DNA of 53,839 nucleotides from an uncultured Collinsella sp. (GTDB taxonomy: Bacteria; Actinomycetota; Coriobacteriia; Coriobacteriales; Coriobacteriaceae). Positions 1-7,726 of this stretch are shown here, in pieces. The stretch is from assembly GCA_905213265.1 (NCBI GenBank), contig CAJMHR010000011.1, positions 1 through 53,839 on the forward strand, read 5' to 3'. The notes beneath the pieces were generated by a model that was given only the letters and a program-made list of their open reading frames with translations, was not told where the DNA came from and did not search any database. Both the position numbers and the translations under genes were made by a program. Within the stretch, counting starts at the first letter, position 1. Each line of letters opens with the position of its first letter.

Positions 1-177
1 CGCAGGGGGCGCTGACGCGGCCCTCCCTCTTACACCACAAAAATTCGCGCGATCTAACGTTCTCACGTAAGAGTGATTTCGCTTCACATTTGGATTCACT
101 CGAGGGTGATGGACACCCGACCCTGCTGAATACTCGCAATTTTGCGCGTCGCTAGGGTACCCACCTTGTTAGTCGGC

Positions 178-1368
178 CTAGTTTCCGGCCCCGAAGACCC
201 TGCCCTCGGGCGTGAAGCTACTTGTTTGGTTGAGTGATGGGCTGTCGGGTTCGACAGTCTGCATGTCATCGATTGCCGGAACCTCGTTAATCGTCGGATC
301 GTCCAATGCGATGCCTTCGAGCATTGCTTTTTCGAGGTCGATTCGTTGGCGCTCTTTTGAATCCTGGCGAAGCTCCTCCTGGATTCGTTCCTTTTCCTCA
401 ATAAACCTTCTGAGCACAAATAGTCTCAGGTCCTCTTGCATGATTTGAAAGTCTTTTGGCAGACGCGAGGGGCGTATACCTTCTTTTCGTTGGATTGCCT
501 CCATGACCCTAACGAAAGAGCTGGCATGCATAAAGGAATAGCGGCTGACAGTGATGATTCCGTACCCCATGGACGCAAGTGCGTTCTTGCGTTCTTCGTC
601 GATGGCGCGGTCTTCTTCCGCGTCGTGATAAAAACCGTTGTATTCAATATCTGTTCGAGATTTCTTCAGATATGCATCCATAAAGAATTTTTTGCGCCTC
701 GTGAGATTTTTTGCGGCAGCGGTGACCTGTACCTCGTAATCGGTCTCAATTCCCTTAATACCAAGTCCACCTTCGCTTTTGGGCAGCGTAAGCATCATGG
801 CAAAGGCCGTTTCCATGGGAGAGCGGCATCCATCGCGTACACATTGAATCGCCTTTCGGGCAAGGGCCAAACCGTCGCATCTGGTAATGGAATTAAAGAA
901 CTGCTTTAACCTCTCGGTCGAGGTAAGTGGGAAACGCTCGGTATAGGAGGCAGAAGAACCGGTTCCAAGGGAATAGGCGCCGCACAGTTCAAAGTAGTAC
1001 TCCACCAGTTCGCGAAAAGAAAGATAGGTGGCAGCCTGAAGTGCGCAAAGCTCAACGCCAACAATGTAGATGTTATCTTCTAGCTCTATAAAACGCGAGC
1101 ATGAGAATCGCTTTGACGAAACGTGGCATTGACAGTTCATCGCGTAGCGCGCGTTCCTGCGATCAAACACCATTACCTCGAGGGATTCATTTGCGTCGCG
1201 GGCAACATCATGTTTGGCAAGCCATTCTGTGGCCGCGTCGAGGAGCGTTCCGGTGGGGCACGATCCGTAAATTGCGGCAGGGCTGCAGGACTCGATGTCT
1301 TTCGCAGACACCGAATGCGCGGCCTGGTAGACCGCTTTTGCCGTGGTATGTGACAATACGATACTCAT
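178..1368 (-). CDS. DUF559/Vsr-like (PD-(D/E)xK-type) hypothetical protein
   Basis: A 396-aa protein of no assigned function. The second half resembles the DUF559/Vsr nuclease-like fold: an SPMET motif followed by a glycine/leucine-rich stretch, then a D-x(n)-IEYNG strand, a DEERKNALASMGYGIITVS segment and a helix. The acidic pair D and IEYNG could be metal-binding residues, but a clear catalytic lysine is not obvious. The C-terminus is a charged, probably helical tail. The protein at 9102-10151 has the same layout (an ELCG/EMCG motif in the middle, then the nuclease-like part), so the two form a lineage-type family. There is no good Shine-Dalgarno before the ATG; an AT-rich TATATA lies directly upstream, so a leaderless or weak start is possible. 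Role could be antitoxin/AbiEi-like, nuclease or regulator; not decidable here. Confidence 0.6.
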   Translation of the reverse strand: MSIVLSHTTAKAVYQAAHSVSAKDIESCSPAAIYGSCPTGTLLDAATEWLAKHDVARDANESLEVMVFDRRNARYAMNCQCHVSSKRFSCSRFIELEDNIYIVGVELCALQAATYLSFRELVEYYFELCGAYSLGTGSSASYTERFPLTSTERLKQFFNSITRCDGLALARKAIQCVRDGCRSPMETAFAMMLTLPKSEGGLGIKGIETDYEVQVTAAAKNLTRRKKFFMDAYLKKSRTDIEYNGFYHDAEEDRAIDEERKNALASMGYGIITVSRYSFMHASSFVRVMEAIQRKEGIRPSRLPKDFQIMQEDLRLFVLRRFIEEKERIQEELRQDSKERQRIDLEKAMLEGIALDDPTINEVPAIDDMQTVEPDSPSLNQTSSFTPEGRVFGAGN

Positions 1369-1720
1369 GGTATATATCGTGTCAGCTAATGCCGTGTTGA
1401 TGGCGCTGAGTGGAAAAGTCGTTTTAGAGGTCTAACCAAATACTGTCCAAAAGCTTGACGCAATTATGGGCACGTTCACCCCAAATCAATGTTTTCGCTG
1501 CTCAGCTATAGCATAGAAATACTCAATTGCTGCACATTTGGTATCGATGCATCGCCATTCGAACACAAATCACGTGTCGGGAAAGTGCCGAAGTAGTTAA
1601 AAAATAGGATTCTGAATTTGTGAAGCGCGGGCCTGCTTGTGGAACGCAGAGCGGCCCCGTCGCGAGGTTTCCCGCTGCGAGGCCGCTCGTGATCTACGAC
1701 GTGGTTTGTCGTAGACGTTT
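1369..1720. other. Intergenic region with two inverted repeats
   Basis: No convincing gene. It holds the start region of the leftward DUF559-like gene and the 3' side of the leftward exonuclease gene. Two hairpins are visible: TCTACGAC at 1693-1700 with GTCGTAGA at 1708-1715, just after the exonuclease stop, and GAGCGGCC at 1649-1656 with GGCCGCTC at 1681-1688. Neither has a clear T-run on the minus strand, so termination is only possible, not shown. The part 1430-1600 is AT-richer and otherwise featureless. Confidence 0.5.
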
Positions 1721-2689
1721 CTACTTGGCAAACAGGTTCTTGAGGTTGAACTCGGCCTGAACCGTGCGGAGCATGAGGTCGGTGTCGTCCAGGCCCAGGT
1801 GCTGCTCGTTGGCGTCGGCGGCGAGGGTGCCACGGCGGCGCGCCCAGTTCTCGAGCGCAGCGGGCGCGGACTCGCGGGGGAGCGAGCGCACGTCGGCGTC
1901 CAAGCTGCGGCAGATCTGGCGCGAGTCGATGACGATGATCTTGCCTGCGCGGCGTGCCTCGGCGTAACCGTCCAGATGAATTTTGAACCAGCTGTCCTCG
2001 AAGGCGGCATTATGTGCCATATAGGGATACTTCTTCATGAGCTTGAGCAGCTGCTTCTGCAGCTCCTTGTTCTCGCGGAACGGCTTTTTGCCGTCGATGT
2101 CGTCCCAGGTGATGTGATGGATGTTCGATAGCGGCACATCCTCGCCGCGGTAGATGTCGGGCAGGCCGCAGTAGTGCGCCTCGGCGTCATGCGGCACGGC
2201 GTCGCTGGTGAGATCCATGATCTCCCAGCCCACGTTGATGATGTAGCCGCGCTCGGGCGCGCGACCGGTGGTCTCGATGTCGATGCCCAGCACCGTGCCT
2301 TGGATGGGCTTGCGGGCATAGGCTACGCCGAGTGCGTCGTGGTCACCGCGGATCTCGCGCATGACCGATGCGGCGGTACGCTTTTGCATCTTGCCGATGG
2401 CGGCGCAGGTGTCGGCGTCGGACAGGCCGCGCGAGAGCGTCGCGGGCGTCACGTTGCGCAGGCGCGCCTCGCCAATCTGGTCGCACAGGTCGCGGTTGCG
2501 GTCGGCCAGGTCGCGCACAGTGGCAAAGTCGAAGCCGGGGTCGCCCTCGGCGGTAAAGTACTCGGTCTCGAGCACCTTGAGGGCCTCCTCGCCCTTCTGA
2601 CGCTCGGACTCCATGGCGCCGTGGTCGCCGTAGATAAACATGGGGATAAACGGCTGGCGTTCGTATTCGAGTGCTTGCGATACGTTCAT
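1721..2689 (-). CDS. DnaQ-like DEDDh 3'-5' exonuclease family protein
   Basis: A 322-aa protein with a DnaQ/RNase T-type exonuclease domain in its second half. The four acidic motifs and the histidine are present: DIETTG (D137, E139), HNAAFEDSWF (H226, D232) and HLGLDDTD (H297, D302). It should remove nucleotides from 3' ends of DNA or RNA with two metal ions. The first 130 residues are not recognised; they are charged and helical and may bind substrate or partner. An AAGGAG ribosome binding site six bases before the ATG supports the start. It is a single leftward gene, divergent from the metal exporter. It is much longer than the stand-alone DnaQ epsilon core (about 180-240 aa), so a specialised nuclease rather than replicative proofreading is more likely. 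Confidence 0.85.
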   Translation of the reverse strand: MNVSQALEYERQPFIPMFIYGDHGAMESERQKGEEALKVLETEYFTAEGDPGFDFATVRDLADRNRDLCDQIGEARLRNVTPATLSRGLSDADTCAAIGKMQKRTAASVMREIRGDHDALGVAYARKPIQGTVLGIDIETTGRAPERGYIINVGWEIMDLTSDAVPHDAEAHYCGLPDIYRGEDVPLSNIHHITWDDIDGKKPFRENKELQKQLLKLMKKYPYMAHNAAFEDSWFKIHLDGYAEARRAGKIIVIDSRQICRSLDADVRSLPRESAPAALENWARRRGTLAADANEQHLGLDDTDLMLRTVQAEFNLKNLFAK

Positions 2690-2770
2690 ATGCTGCTCCT
2701 TGGACGGGCCGCGTCACGCGGCTCGGGGTTACTGAGTTGTGGCGAGATGATAGTTTGCCATGGGCAACTA

Positions 2771-2798
2771 TTGGCACCGCGCCCGGGACAACTACAAT
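2771..2798 (+). promoter_or_regulatory. Candidate sigma-70 promoter for the metal exporter
   Basis: TTGGCA at 2771-2776 and TACAAT at 2793-2798 are separated by 16 bases and face the exporter ATG at 2861. A second TACAAT at 2823-2828 lacks a well-spaced -35. Assigned by pattern only. Confidence 0.45.
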
Positions 2799-2860
2799 AC
2801 CCTAGTTGACCGCTAGGACTTTTACAATGCTGCCGAAAGACACGAAAGGTTCCATCCGTC

Positions 2861-3955
2861 ATGGATTTACTGATAGATATTCTGCTCGACGCTGGCAAGG
2901 ACACGCTGTCGCTGGTGCCGTTTTTGTTGGTGACGTATTTGGCTCTTGAAACTCTTGAGCACGTTGCAGGCGACCGCGTCAACGGCGCTATCAAGCGCGC
3001 CGGCGCCGCGGGTCCCGTGGTTGGCTCGCTGCTGGGCGTGGTGCCGCAGTGCGGATTTTCGGCCATGGCAGCAACGCTGTACGCCGGCCGTGTCGTGACA
3101 CTGGGCACGCTGGTCGCCGTGTTCCTCTCGACCTCCGACGAGATGTTGCCGCTGTTGCTCGCCGAGCAAGTTCCCGTGCAGACCATGGCGATGCTGCTCG
3201 CCTCGAAGGCGCTGATCGCTCTGGTCACGGGCTTTATCGTGGATGCGGCTATCCGCGGCCTTCGTCGTAATGCCCGCGCGCATGCAGCGATTCGCCGTAC
3301 CGTGCTGGGGACCGCTGCCAATCCGGCTCATGTGAACTGCGCGCACGACGACCATACCGGGGGCGACATCATTGACGAAGTGGCCGAGGCGGGCGTAAGT
3401 GCCGATCACATCCATGAGCTGTGCGAGCGCGATCATTGCGGTTGTGATGAAGACGAGGATGAGGGCGAGCACGGGCATGGACATGACCACGATCGCGGTC
3501 ATGAGGGCGAGCATGAACACCATCATGGCCACGGTCACTCCCACTCCCACGAGGTCGCGCCCCTCCTGGCGATCATCCGCAGCGCCATCTCGCACACCGT
3601 GCAGGTCTCGGTATTCATTTTCCTGGTGACGCTGATTCTGGTCGCCGTGCTCGAGACCTTTGGCGAGTCCGCAATCGAGCAGTTCCTGCGTGGCAACGAG
3701 ACGCTTGCTGTCCTGGGTTCGGCGCTTGTTGGGCTGATTCCCAATTGCTCGGCCAGCGTGGTCATCACGCAGCTGTACCTGGAGGGCGCGCTACAGCTGG
3801 CGCCGATGCTCGCCGGCACGCTCATTTCCGCCGGCGTGGGCTACCTGGTCCTGTTTCGCACCAACCGCAGTGCTCGCGAAAACGCCGTGTTCCTGGTCAT
3901 GATGTACGTCATCGGCGCCGGCTGGGGCCTCATCCTATCCGCCTTCGGCCTCTAA
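2861..3955 (+). CDS. Ten-TM putative heavy-metal/manganese exporter (ArsP_2 type)
   Basis: A 364-aa integral membrane protein matching the putative ten-TM heavy-metal exporter family (PF11449, often annotated as putative manganese transporter or arsenic efflux protein). Two homologous membrane halves are visible, each with a conserved PQCGFSAMAATLYAGR / PNCSASVVITQLYLEGA signature near a re-entrant helix. Between them lies a cytoplasmic loop of about residues 150-235 whose end (about 201-231) is extremely rich in His, Asp and Glu (GHGHDHDRGHEGEHEHHHGH), a likely metal-binding sensor or chaperone patch. A GAAAGG sequence precedes the ATG. It stands alone, with a strong terminator after it. Family identity is good; the actual metal is not known. 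Confidence 0.85.
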   Translation: MDLLIDILLDAGKDTLSLVPFLLVTYLALETLEHVAGDRVNGAIKRAGAAGPVVGSLLGVVPQCGFSAMAATLYAGRVVTLGTLVAVFLSTSDEMLPLLLAEQVPVQTMAMLLASKALIALVTGFIVDAAIRGLRRNARAHAAIRRTVLGTAANPAHVNCAHDDHTGGDIIDEVAEAGVSADHIHELCERDHCGCDEDEDEGEHGHGHDHDRGHEGEHEHHHGHGHSHSHEVAPLLAIIRSAISHTVQVSVFIFLVTLILVAVLETFGESAIEQFLRGNETLAVLGSALVGLIPNCSASVVITQLYLEGALQLAPMLAGTLISAGVGYLVLFRTNRSARENAVFLVMMYVIGAGWGLILSAFGL

Positions 3956-3967
3956 GTAGGCCTAACA

Positions 3968-4042
3968 AAACGGGCTTCAAAATAGCCATGCTCGGCGCCT
4001 GCACAATGCGGCGACGCATGGCATTTTGAAGCCCGTTTTTTT
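3968..4042 (+). terminator. Rho-independent terminator after the metal exporter
   Basis: AAACGGGCTTCAAAAT (3968-3983) pairs with ATTTTGAAGCCCGTTT, and the pairing extends through GCCATG/CATGGC with a one-base bulge; the right arm runs into seven Ts at 4036-4042. The loop is long (about 26 nt). Confidence 0.8.
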
Positions 4043-4078
4043 GTTGAGCCATGGATTCCGAGCGCTCACACCGCCCAA

Positions 4079-4123
4079 AACTAAGGCAGATTTCCGGGTA
4101 TATTCCAAAAATCTGCCTTAGTT
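4079..4123 (-). terminator. Terminator of the UPF0178 operon, overlapping its stop codon
   Basis: A perfect 15-bp inverted repeat, AACTAAGGCAGATTT (4079-4093) and its complement (4109-4123). Read on the minus strand it is followed by TTTT. The 5' arm contains the TAA stop of the UPF0178 gene. Confidence 0.75.
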
Positions 4124-4604
4124 AGCGCAGCAGCTCGGTGAGGTTGCGCTTAAAGCGAGCGCGGTCTTCGCTGGTGAAGGCTGCCGGTCCGCGGGTGCGA
4201 CCGCCGGCGCGACGCACCTTCTTTTCCTCGTGACGAATAAACAGCTGCATGTCGATGGTCGCCTTGTCGTACACGTGCCCGCGCACACCGATTGCGGCGG
4301 CATCGCGGCCGAGCACCATGCTCGCCAGGCCAATGTCCTGCGTCACGACCACGTCGCCCGCCTGCAGGCGTTCGACAATGGCAAAGTCGGCACTATCGGC
4401 GCCCACGCTTACATCGAGCGTGGTGACCCAAAAGCCGCGCCACGCGTGCTCGGCATCGCGTGGGTCGTCGCGGCGAATGTGTCGCTCCAGGTTTTGCGTG
4501 CTGTTGCCTGCGATTACCACGGCAACGCCCGCCCGTCGCGCGCAGTCGATCGACTCGCGCGTAACCGGGCAGGCGTCGGCATCAATAAAGAGCGTTCTTG
4601 GCAT
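4122..4604 (-). CDS. UPF0178/YaiI-YqxD family protein (DUF188)
   Basis: A 160-aa protein of the YaiI/YqxD family (UPF0178), a PIN-like/Mut7-C-like fold of unknown role. Seen in the sequence: the N-terminal FIDADACPV (D8, D10), the central GDVVVTQDIGLA with a further conserved Asp, and the C-terminal basic stretch RRAGGRTRGPAAFT typical of the family. Length is normal for the family (about 150 aa). Acidic residues are arranged as in a PIN nuclease, but no activity is established to my knowledge. It starts on the base adjoining the stop codon of the HdeD-like membrane gene, so the two are almost certainly one transcript. Confidence 0.9.
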   Translation of the reverse strand: MPRTLFIDADACPVTRESIDCARRAGVAVVIAGNSTQNLERHIRRDDPRDAEHAWRGFWVTTLDVSVGADSADFAIVERLQAGDVVVTQDIGLASMVLGRDAAAIGVRGHVYDKATIDMQLFIRHEEKKVRRAGGRTRGPAAFTSEDRARFKRNLTELLR

Positions 4605-5207
4605 CTAGTGCACCAGTTTGCCAAACTGAATGGCGCGGACAATGAGCGTCACGCCAAACACCAGGAGTGCGGCGCCGCTAAAGATGACGAGCATCTTTGC
4701 CGACCACAGCGGATAGATAAACACGAACATGCCGGCGATGATGGAGAGCGCGCCGCTCAGGATGGCGAGGGCGCGGTTAGACGAAAGCTCGGACTCCAGA
4801 ATGGACATGACGCCTTCGACGATCCAGCCAAAGCCGGCCACGACCACCACGAGCGTGGTGAGCGTCGCGGTCGAGAAGGCCTGATTGCGCAGGATTATGA
4901 CGCCGCCCAGAATGATGAGCAGGTTGGAGATGATGCTCGTCACGCGCCAGCCGGCGGGCAGCAGCGGCTCAAAAATGGCGGTGAACAGCCTAATGGCTGC
5001 CGTGATTATAAAGTAGACGCCCAGGACAGTCGTCAGGAAGATGAGGGACTTGGCGGGCGCAAACAGCAGCGCGATGCCGGCGATGAGCGCGATGACACCC
5101 GTGATGGCGTAAATCCAGCGCACGGCCTTGATTGCCTTGCCTGCCATGCTTTTCTCGTCAAATCCAAACGCGCTCGATTGCTTGTCATCGTTCTTAAAGA
5201 TGCCCAT
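4605..5207 (-). CDS. HdeD-like DUF308 membrane protein
   Basis: A 200-aa protein with six predicted membrane helices in pairs separated by short loops, matching the DUF308/HdeD family. In E. coli HdeD is linked to acid resistance; the molecular function is unknown. The start is set at 5207 because a GAAAGGAG ribosome binding site lies five bases upstream, giving MGIFKNDDKQ; a longer in-frame start 33 bases upstream lacks such a site. The N-terminal 30 residues are polar and cytoplasmic. The stop codon abuts the start of UPF0178, implying a two-gene operon. The next gene upstream (nitroreductase) is divergent, with about 260 bases between. Confidence 0.85.
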   Translation of the reverse strand: MGIFKNDDKQSSAFGFDEKSMAGKAIKAVRWIYAITGVIALIAGIALLFAPAKSLIFLTTVLGVYFIITAAIRLFTAIFEPLLPAGWRVTSIISNLLIILGGVIILRNQAFSTATLTTLVVVVAGFGWIVEGVMSILESELSSNRALAILSGALSIIAGMFVFIYPLWSAKMLVIFSGAALLVFGVTLIVRAIQFGKLVH

Positions 5208-5470
5208 GATGTCTCCTTTCCGCGCGGTGTTTGCCGTCATTGTTGTTTTTGCGGCGTATGCCGCAGCTGCTGCAACAAGTATCGCCCAAGGGCGCTGGCG
5301 TATGGGTCGGGGAGGGCGAAGTGTAACCCAAAGGCCCCGATTTGTTTCCGTTGTTCCCCACGTCGCGATTTTCTATTCAACAGGTGTAGAACATTGCAGC
5401 TCTGTTCGTTATTGCCTACGTTTTTAGGTTAGATTTTCCTAAGAACAATTGTCTTTAATTGGGGGTCTCT

Positions 5471-6142
5471 ATGAACGAAGCTGTTCCCGCGGCGCCGTCG
5501 AGCGTGAGGTCGATGGCAAAGCAAGGCTGCGAAAAGCTCGGTCTGGAAGCGTTTGATGCGCTGGTCCGCCGTGCCCGCACGTGCCGCCGTTTTGACGAGT
5601 CCATGCGCGTGCCGCGCGAGTTTTTGCTTGAGCTGGCGGAGCTGGCGCACCTGACCCCGTGTGGTGCCAATGCTCAGCGTCTTCGTTTTCATGTGGTGAG
5701 CGGTGCCGAGGATTGCGCGCGCGTGTTCGATGAGCTCGCATGGGCCGGTGCGCTTAAGGATTGGCCGGGTCCTGCCGAGGGCGAGCGCCCGACCGGCTAC
5801 ATCGCTATTCTGGCCGAGCGCGCCGTTCCGGGCAAGCCTGCCGCGCCTATCACCGAGGTCGACACGGGCATCGCGGCTCAGACCATGATGCTCACTGCCC
5901 GCAGCGCCACGCCCGAGGTGGCAGCCTGCATGTTCAAGGCCTTTACGCCCCACGCGATCGATGCTATGGGGCTCGATAACGACAAGTATGAGCTCAAGCT
6001 GATCATGGCGTTTGGCGTTCCGGCCGAGACGCAGGTGATCGATGCGATCGATTCCAACCCCAATGGCTCAATTAATTACTGGCGTGACGAGGCGCAGGTG
6101 CACCACGTACCCAAGCGCCCGCTCGCCGATGTACTGGTTTAG
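5471..6142 (+). CDS. Nitroreductase family protein
   Basis: A 223-aa flavoprotein of the nitroreductase family, which uses FMN and NAD(P)H to reduce nitro, quinone or similar substrates. Seen: N-terminal RARTCRRFDESMRVPREFL, the canonical R-x-S/T-x-R-x-F FMN-binding entry; the LTPCGANAQRLRFHVV segment (usual SPSAxNxQPWRF); a glycine-rich central part; and a C-terminal AFGVPAETQVI. Length is typical. The start at 5471 is preceded by a GGGGGT element; an upstream in-frame TTG is less likely. It is monocistronic, with a divergent HdeD-like gene before it and a perfect hairpin terminator after it. The CRRFDE rather than RRSVR motif and the C-terminal HVPKRPLADVLV tail are seen in anaerobe members. 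Substrate unknown. Confidence 0.85.
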   Translation: MNEAVPAAPSSVRSMAKQGCEKLGLEAFDALVRRARTCRRFDESMRVPREFLLELAELAHLTPCGANAQRLRFHVVSGAEDCARVFDELAWAGALKDWPGPAEGERPTGYIAILAERAVPGKPAAPITEVDTGIAAQTMMLTARSATPEVAACMFKAFTPHAIDAMGLDNDKYELKLIMAFGVPAETQVIDAIDSNPNGSINYWRDEAQVHHVPKRPLADVLV

Positions 6143-6172
6143 TTGAGCGTCGCCGCGGCGTGCTCCAACAGC

Positions 6173-6215
6173 AAAACCGCCACAAAGGGACCGCAGACAC
6201 CTTTGTGGCGGTTTT
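6173..6215 (+). terminator. 16-bp hairpin terminator, member of the conserved-loop repeat family
   Basis: AAAACCGCCACAAAGG (6173-6188) is perfectly complementary to 6200-6215, which ends in TTTT. The 11-nt loop has a GGGAC...CAG...CACC arrangement resembling the loops of the hairpins near 46320 and 47275. It lies between the nitroreductase and phosphatase genes and probably ends the first. Confidence 0.8.
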
Positions 6216-6236
6216 GGATGAAAGGGAAACTTGGCT

Positions 6237-6869
6237 ATGAAAGACCTGTATCTGGTCCGTCACGGGCAGACAATATTTAACCTCAAGCGCATTATTCAGG
6301 GCTGGAGCGACTCGCCGCTCACGCAGCTGGGTTGCGACCAGGCGGCGCGCGCCGGCATGTTTTTGCGTGCGCGCGGCATTGAGCCCGATCATGCCTACAC
6401 CTCGACGCTGCATCGCACCGAGCAGACTATCGCCAACCTGTGGCCGGGCCTTGCCTACGGGCGCCTAGACGGCCTACGTGAGTGGTTCTTTGGCGATTTT
6501 GAAGCCGAGCGCGTGATGCTGATGCCCGAGCGCCCGTGGCGCGATTTCTATCGCCAGTTTGGCGGCGAGGGTCAGATGCAGGTGCGCGGGCGCATGGTGG
6601 CGACGTTGACCGATCTTATGCGACGCCCGGACCACGAGTGCGTCCTTGCGGTGAGCCACGGATCGGCCATCAAGGAGTTTTTGGACCACACGAGGGGCGC
6701 GGCGGCCGACGAGTGCGAGCGCGTTCCGGGCAATTGCTCGGTGCTGCACTTTGCGTTTGACGATGCGGCCGATACGTTTGAGCTGGTCGAAGTCTTTACG
6801 CAGGAGGATTACGCGCGCGAGCTGGGGCTTGAGCCGCTCGTGGCGGCGGCAGGCCCACAGCGCGGGTAG
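6237..6869 (+). CDS. Histidine phosphatase (phosphoglycerate mutase-like) family protein
   Basis: A 210-aa member of the histidine phosphatase superfamily. The catalytic RHG motif sits at the N-terminus (LVRHGQT, H9), with the second catalytic histidine in AVSHGSAI (H141). The family forms a phosphohistidine on H9 and hydrolyses phosphate esters; members include cofactor-dependent phosphoglycerate mutases, alpha-ribazole phosphatases and broad phosphatases. Here NLKRIIQGWSDSPLT follows the RHG motif as usual in this family. ATG at 6237 is preferred; a TTG six bases upstream is in frame. The stretch before it has AAGGGA. Bounded by hairpins on both sides, so probably monocistronic. Substrate cannot be told. 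Confidence 0.85.
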   Translation: MKDLYLVRHGQTIFNLKRIIQGWSDSPLTQLGCDQAARAGMFLRARGIEPDHAYTSTLHRTEQTIANLWPGLAYGRLDGLREWFFGDFEAERVMLMPERPWRDFYRQFGGEGQMQVRGRMVATLTDLMRRPDHECVLAVSHGSAIKEFLDHTRGAAADECERVPGNCSVLHFAFDDAADTFELVEVFTQEDYARELGLEPLVAAAGPQRG

Positions 6870-6914
6870 CGCGGGCGTGGCGATGCGGATCGCCGACATA
6901 ATTGTTTGATGCGA

Positions 6915-6955
6915 AAGGGGCGGAGGTGCATGCATTTGTTGCATCTCCGCCCCTT
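6915..6955 (+). terminator. Terminator after the histidine phosphatase
   Basis: AAGGGGCGGAGGTGCA (6915-6930) pairs with TGCATCTCCGCCCCTT (6940-6955), one G-T wobble, followed by GTTTGTTT. It lies between convergent genes and may serve both strands. Confidence 0.75.
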
Positions 6956-6997
6956 GTTTGTTTGGATGCTGGGTTTCCAGCTTCGCGTTCGAGTCCG

Positions 6998-7687
6998 CTA
7001 GAATCGTGAGATCTGGTGAGTGAGCAGACCCGTCGGAACCTGCGGCGCGCCGCCGCTGACCTGCGCGGCGGGGAACAGCACGGCTACAGCAAAGTTGAAC
7101 GGCTCTTTGCCAGAGTAGGCGCCGGCGGCGCGGGCCTCGTCGGCCAAAATCTGCGATGCCCCAGCCAGTGCGGCGGCATAGGCGGAGTCGCCGGCGAACA
7201 CCGGGTCGGGCGCCTGATCGAGCATGGCGCGGATGGCGGCAACGGCGTCCTCGCGCTTGACCTCCCACACGCGATGCGTGATGCCCGCGGGATCGGTGAC
7301 GGCGTAGAGCGATGCGCCCTCTTTGGCAGCGCCCAGGATGATATCCATGACGGGCGAGGCTTCGTAGGCGAGCGACACGGGGCGCGGCTGCACCTTGAGC
7401 TCGGCGATTGCGCGCGCGGCGGCGAGTGCGTCGACGCTCTCGACGGCAGCCTCGTCGCTACCCATCAGCACGTTAACCGGGCAGATCGCCACGACACCCG
7501 TTACGCGTCCCGGCTCTCCCGAACACTCGTACACGTAGTATGCCGCGCCCGGATCCTTGAGCATGAGCCCATCGGCAATCGCGCCGCGCAGGGCTTCGTT
7601 GTCACTCAGAATGCTGCCCATCGCAGGCAGCGCTTCGAGCACGCGGTCCTGAGCCGGGCGGATGCAGGGAAACGGAAGAGCTTTCAT
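6998..7687 (-). CDS. Short DUF1015-like protein
   Basis: A 229-aa protein. Its order of motifs recalls DUF1015: an N-terminal PFPCIRPAQDRV, a YYVYEC strand, a GRVTGVVAICPVN segment, a PVSLAYEASPVMDIIL strand and THRVWEV. In full-length DUF1015 proteins (about 400 aa) the next block carries a DGHHR motif; here the corresponding region reads VFAGDSAYAAALAGAS, so the histidines are missing and the protein is about half length. DUF1015 genes are often neighbours of serA and serC, and both lie about 3 kb away in this window, which supports the match. An AGGA element six bases before the ATG supports the start. Function unknown; a degenerate or specialised derivative is likely. Confidence 0.6.
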   Translation of the reverse strand: MKALPFPCIRPAQDRVLEALPAMGSILSDNEALRGAIADGLMLKDPGAAYYVYECSGEPGRVTGVVAICPVNVLMGSDEAAVESVDALAAARAIAELKVQPRPVSLAYEASPVMDIILGAAKEGASLYAVTDPAGITHRVWEVKREDAVAAIRAMLDQAPDPVFAGDSAYAAALAGASQILADEARAAGAYSGKEPFNFAVAVLFPAAQVSGGAPQVPTGLLTHQISRF

Positions 7688-7726
7688 GGACGGTCCTAAC
7701 GCGTAAGTCGGATTGTTCGCGGCTTA

